Below are positions 8,772-19,350 of a stretch of DNA of 64,000 bases, piece by piece. The translations under genes were made by a program, and so were the position numbers. Positions within the stretch are counted from its first letter, which is position 1, and every line of letters begins with the position of its first letter. The notes beneath the pieces were generated by a model. It saw only the letters and a list, made by a program, of their open reading frames with translations. It searched no databases and was not told the origin of the DNA. The stretch comes from Paraspadella gotoi (lineage: Eukaryota > Chaetognatha): contig CM119265.1 of NCBI GenBank assembly GCA_051294375.1, positions 25,382,297 to 25,446,296 on the forward strand, in the 5' to 3' direction.

Positions 8772-8836
8772 CGCCATTCCAGTTTGATGGTTGTTGTGTG
8801 GGATACTCGAGGCGCGAGAGGTTGCTCCGGTGCAAA

Positions 8837-8854
8837 GGCAAGTTGAGACTTGCC
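8837..8854. other. Stem-loop GGCAAGT-TGAG-ACTTGCC
   Basis: A perfect 7-bp stem with a 4-base loop, unchanged in F2 and F3 even though surrounding bases differ. Confidence 0.65.
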
Positions 8855-9020
8855 AGTGTAAAGAGGCGATAACGACCCCGAGGTTGGCGCCATTGCGTGG
8901 GGCGGGTGAGTTCACTTCCGGTCACAATGCCGCCGCCGCCGCCGCCGCAGTCGCCGCCGCCGTCGCAGCCGACGCCCATTCATCGACTTTCTATGCAAAC
9001 ATCGGAATAATTTTCTTTGG

Positions 9021-9143
9021 GTCGTCGTCGTCGTCGTCGTCGTCACATTTTCCCCGTCTGGAGTTGACGTAGATATCATTTTAATAAGTCATTTTTTCCT
9101 GTTTTTATTGATAAACTTTTTCATCATTAATTCAATCGCCAAG

Positions 9144-9180
<37 letters not shown>

Positions 9181-9182
9181 TT
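9021..9182. repeat. Two (GTC)n tracts
   Basis: About 8 GTC units near 9021-9044 and about 12 units near 9145-9180, separated by AT-rich DNA. Both are shorter and interrupted in F2 and F3. Confidence 0.9.
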
Positions 9183-9259
9183 TTCTTCATAATCATCTTT
9201 TTGCTTCTGATTGTAAACGATTCGTGAAAAGAAAACATGAATTATTTTCTGTCCTGCCA

Positions 9260-9389
<130 letters not shown>

Positions 9390-10061
9390 TTTTTCTTCGC
9401 CTTTTCATTTTCCAGAGGTGAAAGAAAAATCAAAACATGAAATCTGAATGAAAGCGAAATGTTGTTCTTTTTTGTTCTCGTTGTTTTGATTTGTCAGTTT
9501 TCTATATTTTTCCCCTCTCAGTTGGCGATTTTGTTTTGTTCCGTTTTCTGAGAGGCTGTTTTGTTTTCTTTTTCCTTTTCGTGTCCAACGCTCGTATTCG
9601 TTTTGCAATCGTTTCGTAATGGATGTGTTGCTTTTAAAGTTTCACGACGATGGTTCAGTGATGTAGGTAGTTTAGTAGAACGAAATCAACTTTTAGATTT
9701 ATTTCCTTTGCCAAATTAAACTTTAACCGTTTTCCATTTTGTCTCCATTTGTTTTTCGAGGTTCCTGTTTTTCTGTTTCCTGTGCCTCCTTGTTTTGTTT
9801 GGCCTCTCATTCACATTTCTTTTCCACTCACGAAATTTCGTCTCACGTGAATCGAATCTTTTTTTTTTAGTTTCGATCTGAAAGGAGAATTTGGTTTTGA
9901 AATCATGAAGGTTGAATGTTGGTAAATGAACAGTTAAAATAAACAGAGAATGGTAAATGATAAATAATACATGATAAAAAATAAAAAAAGTAAACAGTGA
10001 CATTTCTTTAATTTTTTTTTTTTTCGTTTCCTTAAAATTGAGTGTGTGAATTTTAGACTTT
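9390..10061. other. T-rich spacer
   Basis: AT-rich DNA with many TTTT and TTGTTTT runs. No gene is supported. The frame 9716-10090 on the minus strand is not kept in F2 and only partly in F3. Confidence 0.5.
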
Positions 10062-10290
10062 CGGAATCGTGGAGTAACTCTATAAGTCACTTTTTGGTCG
10101 GTCTGTCGGTCGGTCGGTTGGTATATCTGTTTGTCGGTCTATCACACTTACGTTAAAAATTCATATAATTTGCCTATAGTTGACGATTGCTCATTTGTTA
10201 AAACAGCGCATGTCATGTAATGTAGCTTCATTTCACGAGAAATACTCATGATAAGCAACACATTTGAATTACCGTTCTTGTTATTATAAT
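10062..10290. repeat. Dispersed repeat family, member a
   Basis: Begins GGAGTAACTCTATAAGTCAC, then TTTTTGGTCGGTCTGTCGGTCGG, TTGCTCATTTGTTAA and ACACATTTGAATTACCGTTCTTG. The same blocks occur in the same order in member b at 12980-13320 within the same unit. Counterparts in other copies: about 27437-27665 and 47970-48175. Confidence 0.6.
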
Positions 10291-10533
10291 CCTCGTCTTC
10301 AATTTAACGATTAATGATTAATTTAATTTTTTTAGCGAAACATTTTTCCCTATTACTCACCCTTTCTTTACTTTTCTTTCTGTTTCCTTACCTTTTCACT
10401 TTCCTTCTCATCCTTACTTCACTTCTTTTCTCAAAAACTAATCTCCTCGTCTCTTAAGAAAGATCGTTAGTTTCGCCGTCTAATATTTCTTCTCTTCTTT
10501 TTTCACTTTTACGTTTTCGATTATTCAAACGAC

Positions 10534-10600
10534 GAGGGCGTCATCGTCGTCGTCGTCGTCGTCACCGTCGTCGTCATCGTCGTCGTCACCGTCGTCACCC
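10534..10600. repeat. (GTC)n tract
   Basis: GTC triplets interrupted by ATC and ACC. Also present near 27925-27980 and 48420-48475 with frame-breaking single-base differences. Confidence 0.85.
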
Positions 10601-10880
10601 GCATTATATTATTTTCTTTTCCTCGATATCTCATCTGTCTTATCTGTCCATGCTCTCTCACTTCGTCTTTTATAACTTACCTGTCTCTACCAACGTCACG
10701 CACTCCGTGTCCTTCCCACTGCAATCTTTGACTTTGTCTTTCAACTTTGTGTCCTTCCCACAGGAGCTTTTCCTATTGTCCTTCCAACGAAATCTTTTTC
10801 CCCATGTTTTTTCTACCTACATGCTTTTTTGTCCTATAGACTCTTGACTATAGAGTATACAGTGACAGTCTATACAATAT

Positions 10881-10979
10881 ACACCTCTTGTCCTTCTCCT
10901 TTCCTTGTCCTCCTCCCATTCACACCTCTTGTCCTTCTCCTTTCCTTGTCCTCCTCCCATTCACACCTCTTGTCCTTCC
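10881..10979. repeat. 41-bp tandem repeat, about 2.4 copies
   Basis: The unit starts ACACCTCTTGTCCTTCTCCT and recurs at 10881, 10922 and (partial) 10963. Counterparts: about 28268-28365 and 48747-48845. It is pyrimidine-rich and non-coding. Confidence 0.85.
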
Positions 10980-11167
10980 ACCTCAATTTCCTGTCCTCAT
11001 TTTCCTTGTCCACCCGCGGTTCCTCGATTATTGATGGCATTGGCGCCAAGAGGACGACCATCTGGTATCAACTTTGCACGGACTCATCATAAACCTGAAT
11101 TACAGGAGACAGGGTTCATAGCGAGATAAGATTTCTAGCGTTGATTGTAGTATGAATAAGAAAACAT

Positions 11168-11187
11168 TGTACAATGTACATTGTACA
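11168..11187. other. 20-bp perfect palindrome TGTACAATGTACATTGTACA
   Basis: A perfect inverted repeat with no spacer, containing three TGTACA/TGTAC-type cores. It is identical in F3 (49030-49049) and damaged by small indels in F2 (about 28550-28577). It could be a dimeric protein-binding site or a chance AT-rich palindrome. Confidence 0.7.
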
Positions 11188-11911
11188 TACTGAGTGCAGT
11201 TTTAAAACAAGGAAGTTTTTATTGGTTGTACAATTTTAATAGTTGTCAACTTGTCAACGGAAACAACTTGACGTTTATGAGGAGTTTAATAAACTATTAC
11301 CCTATCTAATACTTAAGTGGGAGGTTCTTTTATATAATTGAAAATTTATTCATTAAATGTTATAACACTTCATTGATATGAAAGCCGGGAACTTAGGGTG
11401 TTAATAGACTAGTGTGTGAGAGAGTATTGACAGCTCGTATGGTCCTGTTATTAATCCAACATAGCCTTTTGATAAGGCAAGATAGCTTATTTATTATAAT
11501 TTATGAATAATTACTTCTTTATTGATTGTAACAATATCAGAGCATCCCTCATCGATTATTTTTTCGCTTCTGTTCTTAGTTCCAAAGAAGATTCTGTCCC
11601 GCTTTACGAAAGAGTAAGGCAATTAGATAAGTTGTCGAGGGTGAAGTAAGTTAGCTATTAGTTACGAGGTAACTCTTTTTTTTATTGACAAAGCGGATTG
11701 ACGTTGTAAAGGAAGTGAAAGAGAACGAATCATGTTTGAAGTAGAAAAAGAAAAAAAGAGAAGAGAAGAAAGAAAATAGATGTTGAAACGGTAGGGGGCG
11801 ACGGGTCGACGTCGGACACGCCCATTTGTCAGGCGTAGAAACGGACGCGTATCTCGTCCCGTCGGGGAAAATATTTCGCTTCTTTTTTTATTCGAATTTA
11901 AAATCTTGTTT

Positions 11912-12013
<102 letters not shown>

Positions 12014-12357
12014 CAAGGGTCGAGTTCACGAAAATAAAACGTTGAAACTGTGAAAAAAAGGAAAGGGAGGAAGTGAGGACTGAGGAGAGAAAGAAACAAA
12101 AATCGGGAAAATGGATTGAGTATTAAAGACGAAAAAAGTTTAGAAGATAAAAGAAAGAAAAGAAAGGAGACAGACGTTTTTGAAAAGAGGAAAGAAATAT
12201 AAAGACTTTTAAGAGTTAGAATTTAGAACGCTGTAAAAAATAAAAAGAATTGTAGAAAAAGTATTCCTGGAACTGTTCCTCAAGAGCTCCCCATTTAAAG
12301 TTCTAATCGTCACATTTAATTGTATCTTTAATATCAACGCAGAGAAAGATTATCAAG

Positions 12358-12700
12358 TGGAAAAAAAGAAAAAGAAAAGGAAAAAGAAAAAGGAAAAGGA
12401 AAAGAAAAGGAGGAAATGAAAAGAAAAAGAAAAGAAAAGGAGGAAAAGAAAAAGAAATAAAGAAAAAAAGGAGGAAAAGAAAAAGAAAAATAAAAGAAAA
12501 GGAGGAAAAGAAAAAGAAAAAAAGAAAAAAAGGATTAAAAGAAAAAGAAAAGAAAAGGAGGAAAAGAAAAAGCAAAAGAAAAAAAGGATTAAAAGAAAAA
12601 GAAAAGAAAAGGAGGAAAAGAAAAAGAAAAAGAAAAAAAAGGATTAAAAGAAAAAGAAAAGAAACGGAGGAAAAGAAAAGGAAAAAGGAAAAAAAGGCCT
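12358..12700. repeat. Polypurine minisatellite
   Basis: About 340 bp containing almost only A and G. Internal units of about 53 bp are marked by AAAAAAGGATTAAAAG followed by GAAAAGGAGGAAAAG. Counterparts: about 29793-30112, 50250-50565, and as pyrimidine tracts at 22470-22875 and 42995-43400. Long homopurine DNA can form triplex structures. The Phe/Leu-rich frames on the other strand are not genes. Confidence 0.9.
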
Positions 12701-12979
12701 TCCTCCCACCCTCGAACAAAAACGAATGAAAAGGTGGAGAAATCGTTTTCAATATATATTTTTACGACGATTTTAGAAATAAACAAAAACACACAACATT
12801 GTACGGCCCGACAACAACTACTTTAACAAAAAAAAACATCAACAACCAGAACAACAACAACAATGAAATGTCGGCCGCAGAACCGAATTTTCCCGACAAA
12901 ACGGGGAAAGGAAAGCTGAAAAGAATCACCCCCGTTTATCCAAATTATCTTCCTCATCCTTCACCCAATTTTTTTAAGT

Positions 12980-13320
12980 CGCGCCGCGAGTACTCGCGGA
13001 GCAACTCTGTAAGTCACTTTTCGGTCGGTCGATCGATCGGTCGGTATGTCTGTCCGTCTGTCCGTCGTTAAAAACGCTCATTACTCGCCGCGAGTTGGTT
13101 GCTCATTTGTTAACACAGGAATAAACCTCAAATTTAAGAGACTGCGAGCGCCGCCTTTTGTTTTTTTTGAAGAAATCTCATATAATTTCTCATATAAACT
13201 ATAAAAAATAAAAGACGTTATTCCAATGCAGTAGTGTCGAAAATACACGGAAATACACGGGATAATAAAGTTACTGCGGCGCAACACAACATTTGAATCT
13301 CCGTTCTTGTTCTTTTCTTT
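12980..13320. repeat. Dispersed repeat family, member b
   Basis: Shares with member a (10062-10290) the ordered blocks GGAGCAACTCTGTAAGTCAC, TTTTCGGTCGGTC, TTGCTCATTTGTTAA and ACATTTGAATCTCCGTTCTTG. It carries CCGCGAGTACTCGCGG at 12984-12999, a perfect 16-bp palindrome, and a GGTC/GATC tetranucleotide run near 13022-13045. Counterparts: about 30388-30720 and 50835-51160, and reversed at about 21830-22165 and 42355-42690. The palindrome is intact only in F1. Confidence 0.6.
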
Positions 13321-13366
13321 TTTTAAGGTCGAGGGATTTTAAAAAGGACCATTTCGGAGAACAGAC

Positions 13367-13615
13367 GATGCCGTTTTATGCTGTCAGATGCCGTGGGATG
13401 CCGTAGTATTTCGTTTAATGTTGTCACATTCTTTCAGATGTTGGCGAATGCTAATTTATACTTTCAATGGGCGCCGGGTGCCGTAAGATTCTGTCAAATG
13501 GCGTAAGATATGATTTAATGCTGTAAGATCCCGGGGAATGTTTTATGATACCGTACAATTCTGATAAATACTTTCAGATGGCGCCAGATGCCACAAGATG
13601 TGATGTCAGAGGTGG
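13367..13615. repeat. Degenerate GATGCCGT-type repeat
   Basis: Loose tandem repetition of (A)GATGCCGT, ATGCTGT, AATGTTGT and similar 9-12-base words over about 250 bp, directly upstream of the 16-bp minisatellite. Present in all copies. Confidence 0.55.
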
Positions 13616-13624
13616 CTGTGGTAT

Positions 13625-14243
13625 TTCTCCCACACGGGATTCCTCCCAACTGGATTCCTCCCACACGGGATTCCTCCCACGCGGGATTCCTCCCCGTGGG
13701 ATTCCTCCCACACGGAATTCCTCCCCAAGGAATTCCTCCCACACGGGATTCCTCCCCATGGAATTCCTCCCCATAAAATTCCTCCCACACGGGATTCCTC
13801 CCACACGAGATTCCTCCCCAAAGAATTCCTCCCACGCGGGATTCCTCCCACACGGGATTCCTCCCATGCAGGATTCCTCCCACATCGGTTCCATTGGGAT
13901 TCCTCCCAACAGGATTCCTCCCACGCGGGATTCCTCCCACGCGGGATTCCTCCCAAAGGAATTCCTTCCACACGGGATTCCTCCCAAAGGAATTCCTCCC
14001 AAAGGAATTCCTCCCACGCGGGATTCCTCCCACACGGGGTTCCTCCCCACAGAATTCCTCCCCATGGAATTCCTCCCACGCGGGATTCCTCCCATACGGG
14101 ATTCCTCCCATGCGGGATTCCTCCCACACGGAATTCCTCCCACGCGGGATTCCTCCCATGCGGGATTCCTCCCACACGGGATTCCTCCCACACGGGATTC
14201 CTCCCAAACGGAATTCCTCCCACGGGATTCCTCCCAGGAATGC
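13625..14243. repeat. 16-bp minisatellite ATTCCTCCCACACGGG
   Basis: About 38 tandem units of ATTCCTCCCACACGGG, with variants CACGCGGG, CATGCGGG, CCAAAGGA, CCATGGA and CCAAGGA. The consensus has no stop codon in any frame. Because 16 is not a multiple of 3, every frame reads a 16-residue period (48 bp), and long frames appear in all six frames of F1, for example 13545-14279 (+) and 13515-14270 (-). Counterparts: about 31020-31612 and 51460-52042. R1 and R2 contain a strongly degraded version at about 20820-21490 and 41345-42015. Coding is unlikely because frames are broken in F2 and F3. Confidence 0.95.
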
Positions 14244-14549
14244 TGGTTTTGCCGCCCCGGACATCGCCACGATATTTAGTCTCCTTATATACCAGCCAGG
14301 CTCAGCCTGATTTTCTCCGTCGATTCTCTGATGGAATTGCGTGGTTGGAAGCCAGAAAGAATTCGATCCAAGAATAAATCCGAGAGAAATAAATCTGAGA
14401 AAAAAATAAATCAGAGAGATAGCGAGAACAAAAAGGGGAAGAAAGGCTTAATGGGGAAAGACAAGAGGGGCGGAAGAAAAATTGAGACATTGTCCCGTGG
14501 AATAAATCTCACTATCTCTCGCTAGTTATTCCTCGCTGATTTATTTCAC

Positions 14550-14620
14550 TCACTCTCTCTCTCTCTCTCTCTCCTCTCTCTCATCTCTGCTCTGTCCATC
14601 TCCTCTCTCTCTCTCTACCC
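14550..14620. repeat. (CT)n tract
   Basis: Interrupted CT repeats. In F3 the counterpart (52345-52428) is longer and nearly pure. Confidence 0.85.
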
Positions 14621-14689
14621 ATGAAGGATTCAAACTCCCAAGAGAAAATTTAGAAAACCTTAAAAAATAAACACGGTTCCGCTTGGCAC

Positions 14690-14890
14690 TAAGATAACTG
14701 TTTGGGTATGGACTGCTTAGGCTGTCGAGCTCTCGGCTTGCCGGAGATATCGGTAGACCCGCCTGCTGAGGCCAATAGAGACCGTTTTTGGCCTACCGCG
14801 GCCCAACGCTGGCCCAGCCGAGAAATTCTGAAGACAACAAAGGGGAGGTATCGAATTTGTCTCCCTTTCAAAGCTGGGGGGGAGAGGGGG
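14690..14890. other. GC-rich single-copy block within the unit
   Basis: About 170 bp of GC-rich, non-repetitive DNA, followed by G-runs (GGGGGGGAGAGGGGGGG near 14876). It contains GGCCAA...TTGGCC as a short stem. It is present in all forward copies (about 32085-32275, 52510-52710) and reversed in R1/R2 (about 20090-20240, 40615-40765). The frame at 14702-14995 is not kept, and I recognise no product. Confidence 0.5.
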
Positions 14891-14949
14891 GGATGTAGTG
14901 GGCGTGGCGATCATTGTGAAGTCCGAAGAAGGAAAACGGATTTCCGGGT

Positions 14950-15190
14950 AGATGGAAAGAAAACAGCGACAACAACAACAACAACAAAAAAGTAAAACTA
15001 AACGACGACGACGACAACGGCAAAGAGAGGAAGGCGGCAAGAAAACGACAGAAACAACAACAACTACAACAACAACAACTACAACAAAACCAACAACAAA
15101 ATGCTAACGAAAACAAGAACAGCTCCAACGAAAACAGAAGCGACAACGACAACGACGCAAAGGAAAACAACAACAAAGTCTCATCGTTAA
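14950..15190. repeat. (ACA)n / CAA-rich tract
   Basis: Runs of ACA, ACG and CAA triplets over about 240 bp. Gln/Asn/Thr-rich frames through it start and stop differently in each copy (32235-32657, 52715-53116), so coding is not supported. Confidence 0.8.
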
Positions 15191-15267
15191 AACTCAGACT
15201 TCATTGGATTCGATAAACGAGCAAGTTAAACGGGGAGGGGGGAAAGAAATAGCGACTGTGGAGTGGA

Positions 15268-15410
15268 GAGCGGCATTGGTGAGCAGCATTGGTGAGCGGT
15301 ATTGGTGAGCGGCATTGGTGAACGGCATTGGTGAGCGGCATTGATGAGCGGCATTGGTGAGAGGCCTTGGTGAGCGGCATTGATGAGCGGCATTGATGAG
15401 CGGCATATGT
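15268..15410. repeat. 13-bp minisatellite GAGCGGCATTGGT
   Basis: About 11 tandem units of GAGCGGCATTGGT with single-base variants (CAGCATTGGT, CGGCATTGAT). The minus-strand translation repeats every 13 residues (39 bp), as expected from the unit. Counterparts: about 32643-32782 and 53085-53222, and reversed at about 19470-19640 and 39995-40165. Confidence 0.9.
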
Positions 15411-15504
15411 GGAAAAGTAAATGGTGGAACGTGATCGAGAAAAAAGTGATGAGATGTGCCTATATACCTTTCATCCATTCGCGAAAAAGACAATGACGAT
15501 TTTT

Positions 15505-15568
15505 CATCTCCCACCTCAATTTTTCTATCTCCCACTTTAATTTTCCATCTCCTACCTCAATTTTCCAT
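15505..15568. repeat. 20-bp minisatellite, truncated copy
   Basis: Three to four units of TTTTCCATCTCCCACCTCAA, cut at the junction with R1. The full array has about 18-20 units in F2 (32870-33275) and F3 (53315-53675), and reversed in R1 (about 18925-19350) and R2 (about 39450-39875). Confidence 0.9.
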
Positions 15569-15570
15569 TC

Positions 15571-15660
15571 AGTTAGATAGAATAGATAGAGTTAGATAGA
15601 GTAGATAGATAGATAGATAGATAGAATAATAATAGATAGATAATAGATAGATAGATAGGA
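15571..15660. repeat. (TAGA)n microsatellite
   Basis: TAGA tetranucleotide run at the start of R1. It is identical at 36252-36341 and appears reversed at 56690-56830, where an N gap interrupts it. Confidence 0.9.
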
Positions 15661-15995
15661 CATATTGGTTTTTAGTACCCAATACGATTGGCGATGATCG
15701 ATGACGACGATGATAACGTACGACGAGGTAAAGTTGAAGGACGATGACGAAGTGACGCGACGCGACGACGACGACGACGACGGACGACGACGACGACGAC
15801 GAATAATAATAACGACAACGAACTCGTTTTCAACAGCAATTTCCACTTTTCCCTCGAATTATTCTTTTGAAGTCGCGGAGTAAAACGAGAGTTTGAATGG
15901 GAAAATAAAAAAAGTGATAAAAAAAAGTCGGAGAAGTTTCCGATCACCGTAATTTGATCGTGGGTGAATTGTGAATGGGTGTGGTAGAGAGAGAG

Positions 15996-16050
<55 letters not shown>

Positions 16051-16319
16051 AAAAGATAGATGGTTGTCACTTGCTTGTGATGCCAATGTACCCACAAAAA
16101 AAGATTTGGTGCTCTACGCGCAACAACTACAAATATAAACGTCAAAAACAAAAAAACAAAAAAGAAAGAAAAAGAAAGAAAGAAAAAGAAGCGAAGCATA
16201 AGCCCGAAATAATTATGGCCGAAAAATCGAAGACGGGCAGGAAAAAACGTCGGGAAGTGAATTGAAGACAAAATCTTAACTGTGGGAAAACTAAATAAAG
16301 TCACGTGAGAGGAATAAGC

Positions 16320-16660
16320 GCTGTGATATATAGCGAAGGGAGCGGGGGTTAGGGAGAAGGGATGGGAGATCGGAAGAGGAAAGGGGAGGAAGGGAGGGAA
16401 TAGGAAAGGGGAGGGAAAGAAGGGAGGGGATGAATCGGGAGAGGGAGGAAGGGGATACAAGGGAGGGGAGGACAGGGGAGGGGAGGGGAGATTGGGGTAA
16501 AGAGCAGGAATGGAAAGGGAAGGTGGGAGAGAGGGAGGAAGGAACGGGGGAGGGAGGGATGGGAGAGGGAGAAGGGGAGAAAAGAGGGGAGAGAGGAGTG
16601 AAAGAGGAGGGGGAAAGCTAGGAAGGGAAGAAGAAAAGAATAAAGGGAAGGAACGTAGAA
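16320..16660. repeat. G-rich tract with quadruplex-forming potential
   Basis: Dense GGG/GGGG runs with A spacers. At 16461-16496 there are at least five G-runs of three or more separated by 1-6 bases, matching the G4 pattern. Identical in R2 (37001-37341). C-rich on the plus strand of F2 (35300-35610) and F3 (55680-55965). Confidence 0.7.
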
Positions 16661-16675
16661 AGAGAAGAGAAAGAG

Positions 16676-16679
16676 AAGA

Positions 16680-16730
<51 letters not shown>

Positions 16731-16755
16731 AAGAGAGAGGAGAGAGAGAGAGAGG
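16676..16755. repeat. (GA)n tract where R1 and R2 diverge
   Basis: GA repeats. The exact R1/R2 identity ends at 16713/37394 inside this tract, at an extra A at 16714. Confidence 0.9.
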
Positions 16756-18939
16756 ATGAGAGATACGAGAAGGGAAATAAATATTAAAGAAAAGGCCCGC
16801 TTCCTCGTGCTTTATACGCGTTGGGCCGTAAACGTGAAATATACTTATTTGCTTTTCCTTTTTATTGTTTTTTACAGAATTTTTTTCTTTTCCCAAAACA
16901 CGGAAGTTTTCTTACTTCATTTTCGGTTAGCATGAAATTGAATTCGGCGAGAGGGAAATCATTCGGGATACAGTGGCCAAAACAGAACAAAAAACAGGAA
17001 ATCCTGGAGAGTTTCAGGTGTTTGCCAGCCGACGGACCTCTCTTCGTAAACGCTTTTTCCTGAGTAATTACTTTTACTATTTAAATAAGTATAAAATATA
17101 TGTTTACTTATATTGAAGAATGTTTAGATACCAATCTTGGCCAGGTTTAAACTTAAAGGGGGATTGTATGCACCTATTGTAGACACAAAATATTTATAAA
17201 CGTATGCCTTACAGCATCAAGTTCAAAGCAATAGATGAGTAAATAATTTCTTCAATTCCTTTTTTCTAATGCGTGGTCGAACTTGCGCGTCTCTGTAGAC
17301 CCAAAAATATAGAAAAAAAAGTTAATAAATGTGTCCTTTCCTTTCTTTTTCGTTTGGAATACGTGTACAAAACAGATAGTTATTTTTATTTCAATCCAAA
17401 CAACGTGGTATTAAAGTTTGTAAACGCGGACCATGTTTGTCTTCATGTCCAAGCGCTAGGTGTAGCGAGCAAACAGTAATCGAAACAGTGTCCATTTAAA
17501 AACATAACTTATATCGTTTGTTTTGGTTAGAAATAAAAAAATAACTCTCTATGCTTCTGTACACGAATAAAAAGAAAGTTAAAAAAGAAAAAACGATAAA
17601 TGGATGGAATTCCTCTTTTTATCCGAAATGGAAATCGTAATCTGAATTCCTGGTTCCTTCCCGCTTTAGGAATCAAACCAAAACTGGCAAAAAGCAAGCA
17701 TTTTCTTCTACTTTTCCACTTCTTTTTTTCCCTCCTTTTTTGATCTTCTCAGTTTTTTCTTATTATTGTTTTTTTTTTCCATTTTTTGCGACGGTCGAAC
17801 TCCAAAGGTTTCTGGTAAAAGCACCCGAATGGCTTTCGAGGATTTTCGTGGCAATAGGAAACAGAGAAAAAAGAACTTTAAATTCTGCCGCCAAAAGCAG
17901 ACCTGACAGAACAGATACAAGGAGAGGGAACCAAAACGGGAAAGCAGAAATACCAGCGGAATCTGGATCCTGAAAATTCAGATGACTTCCAGTCCTAAAA
18001 AAGATTCTTTCCGCGGGCTTGAGGTCCTAAGGTCCAAAGTGAAGACCCGGAGTGCAGTAAGAGACCAAAAGTTCACTCTTCCTAGTTCACGTAGATCGTT
18101 TTTCCTGTTATTGAGCACGAAATCTTGGCGGCGCCCCGCCGCCCGCTGCACCCGGCCGGCCGCGCCAGCCGCTGCCCCCGCACAGCCGCACCAGCACCGT
18201 CGTCCTTTTAATGGACGCCTTTACGAATTCCACGGCGTTTTAATCGCAAAGGGCGAAAACATCGATTACGGCCATTTGAGGCGGCGTCGCAGGCCGGTGG
18301 GAATACCCTTCGGCTGCGACGAGCACTGACGGTCGACTGCAAGCGCGACTTGCCAAGTGGCGACTGAGGGCCGATCTGCAGGCGGCGACTGCAGAGGCGG
18401 ACTGCAGGACTGCGCTCAGGGCGAGACTAGCAGTGGAGCAACTGTCAAGCGGCTTTCATTGTCGCCTTACGACCCATCGACGGCCGAAGCGAAATCGTCA
18501 CAGCGATCTCAAAAAAGTTGTTATTTGTGTCATTGACTTTGGTCCGTACAATAATACTTTATATATCTAGTAAAAAATGTTGACATTTAAACATTATAGA
18601 TTGTTCATTCGTCAGTGAACAATAATTTTCAAGTATTAGGTATTTTAGGCAATTTTTAGTAGTATAAGTAGTAAGGTATTAAAGATTTTGCGGTTTTTTA
18701 ATCTACGGTACGTGTAATCGTTCAAATTTATCAATTGACCAATGAGATTAACCCGCCCGTTCGGTTGTCGGGCCAATGAAAGGAAGGATACCGAAAAAAT
18801 TTGGTTTTTGACCATCGTTATATCCGATATATCGTCTTTCGTCTCTTGAAAAACTGGACGCGAACCAGTTTTTCGATTAATCAAGGTTCTTTTTTGTTTC
18901 CTTAAAACAAAAGTCGAAGCTTCGGGTTCTTCGGTGGGA

Positions 18940-19350
18940 GATAAAAATTTTAGGTGTGGGGGCCATAAAACATATTAAGATTGGGAGATGGAAACGATGC
19001 TGAGGGTGGGCAGATGCAAATAGAAGGTGGGAGGACTGGATAAAATCTTGAGGGTGGGAGTCACCTGGAACATGAGGTGGGTATGGAAATGAGGTAGGAG
19101 ATGAAAATTGAGGTGGAGAGATGGTAAAATTGGACGTAGAAGATGGAAAAATCCGAGGTGGGAGAATGAAAAATTGAGGTTGGGAGATGGAATAATTGAG
19201 GTGGGAAGGATGGAACATTTGACGGATAGGATGAAGATAGAGATGGGAAAGATTGAGAGTGGGATGATGGGAAAATTAAGAGTGGGAATATGGAAATTGA
19301 GGTAGGAGATGGAAAATTAAAGTGGGAGCCATGAAAAATTGACGGTGGGA
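18940..19350. repeat. 20-bp minisatellite in reverse orientation
   Basis: Units of the type TTGAGGTGGGAGATGGAAAA repeat about 20 times with indels. The exact match to R2 resumes at 18980, inside this array. Confidence 0.85.

Larger units (their letters stand above)
8700..8990 (+). promoter_or_regulatory. CpG-rich promoter-like block
   Basis: A short CpG-rich island in AT- or repeat-rich surroundings. It holds TTGGCGCC near 8885 (E2F-like), GGGGCGGG at 8899-8906 (Sp/KLF GC-box) and CACTTCCGGT at 8913-8922 (a complete ETS/GABP site in reverse). An ATG follows at 8928 in front of a (CCG)n run. A 93-codon frame (8791-9072) crosses the block with poly-Ala and poly-Ser, and the ATG at 8928 starts a Pro-rich peptide of about 28 codons. 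Neither frame survives in F2 or F3. The factor sites are motif matches only. Confidence 0.4.

Noticed and set aside
12303-12752. Phe/Leu/Ser-rich minus-strand frame of 149 codons resembling a membrane protein
   Set aside because: It is the translation of the polypurine minisatellite. Equivalent frames in the other copies start, stop and shift differently.
13515-14270. Gly/Arg/Asn- and Pro/Ser-rich frames up to about 250 codons with a 16-residue repeat
   Set aside because: All six frames of the 16-bp array are open because the unit has no stop codon. F2 and F3 break the same frames.
14690-14890. RNA gene or conserved exon in the GC-rich block
   Set aside because: No tRNA, snRNA or rRNA signature was found, and the open frames differ between copies.
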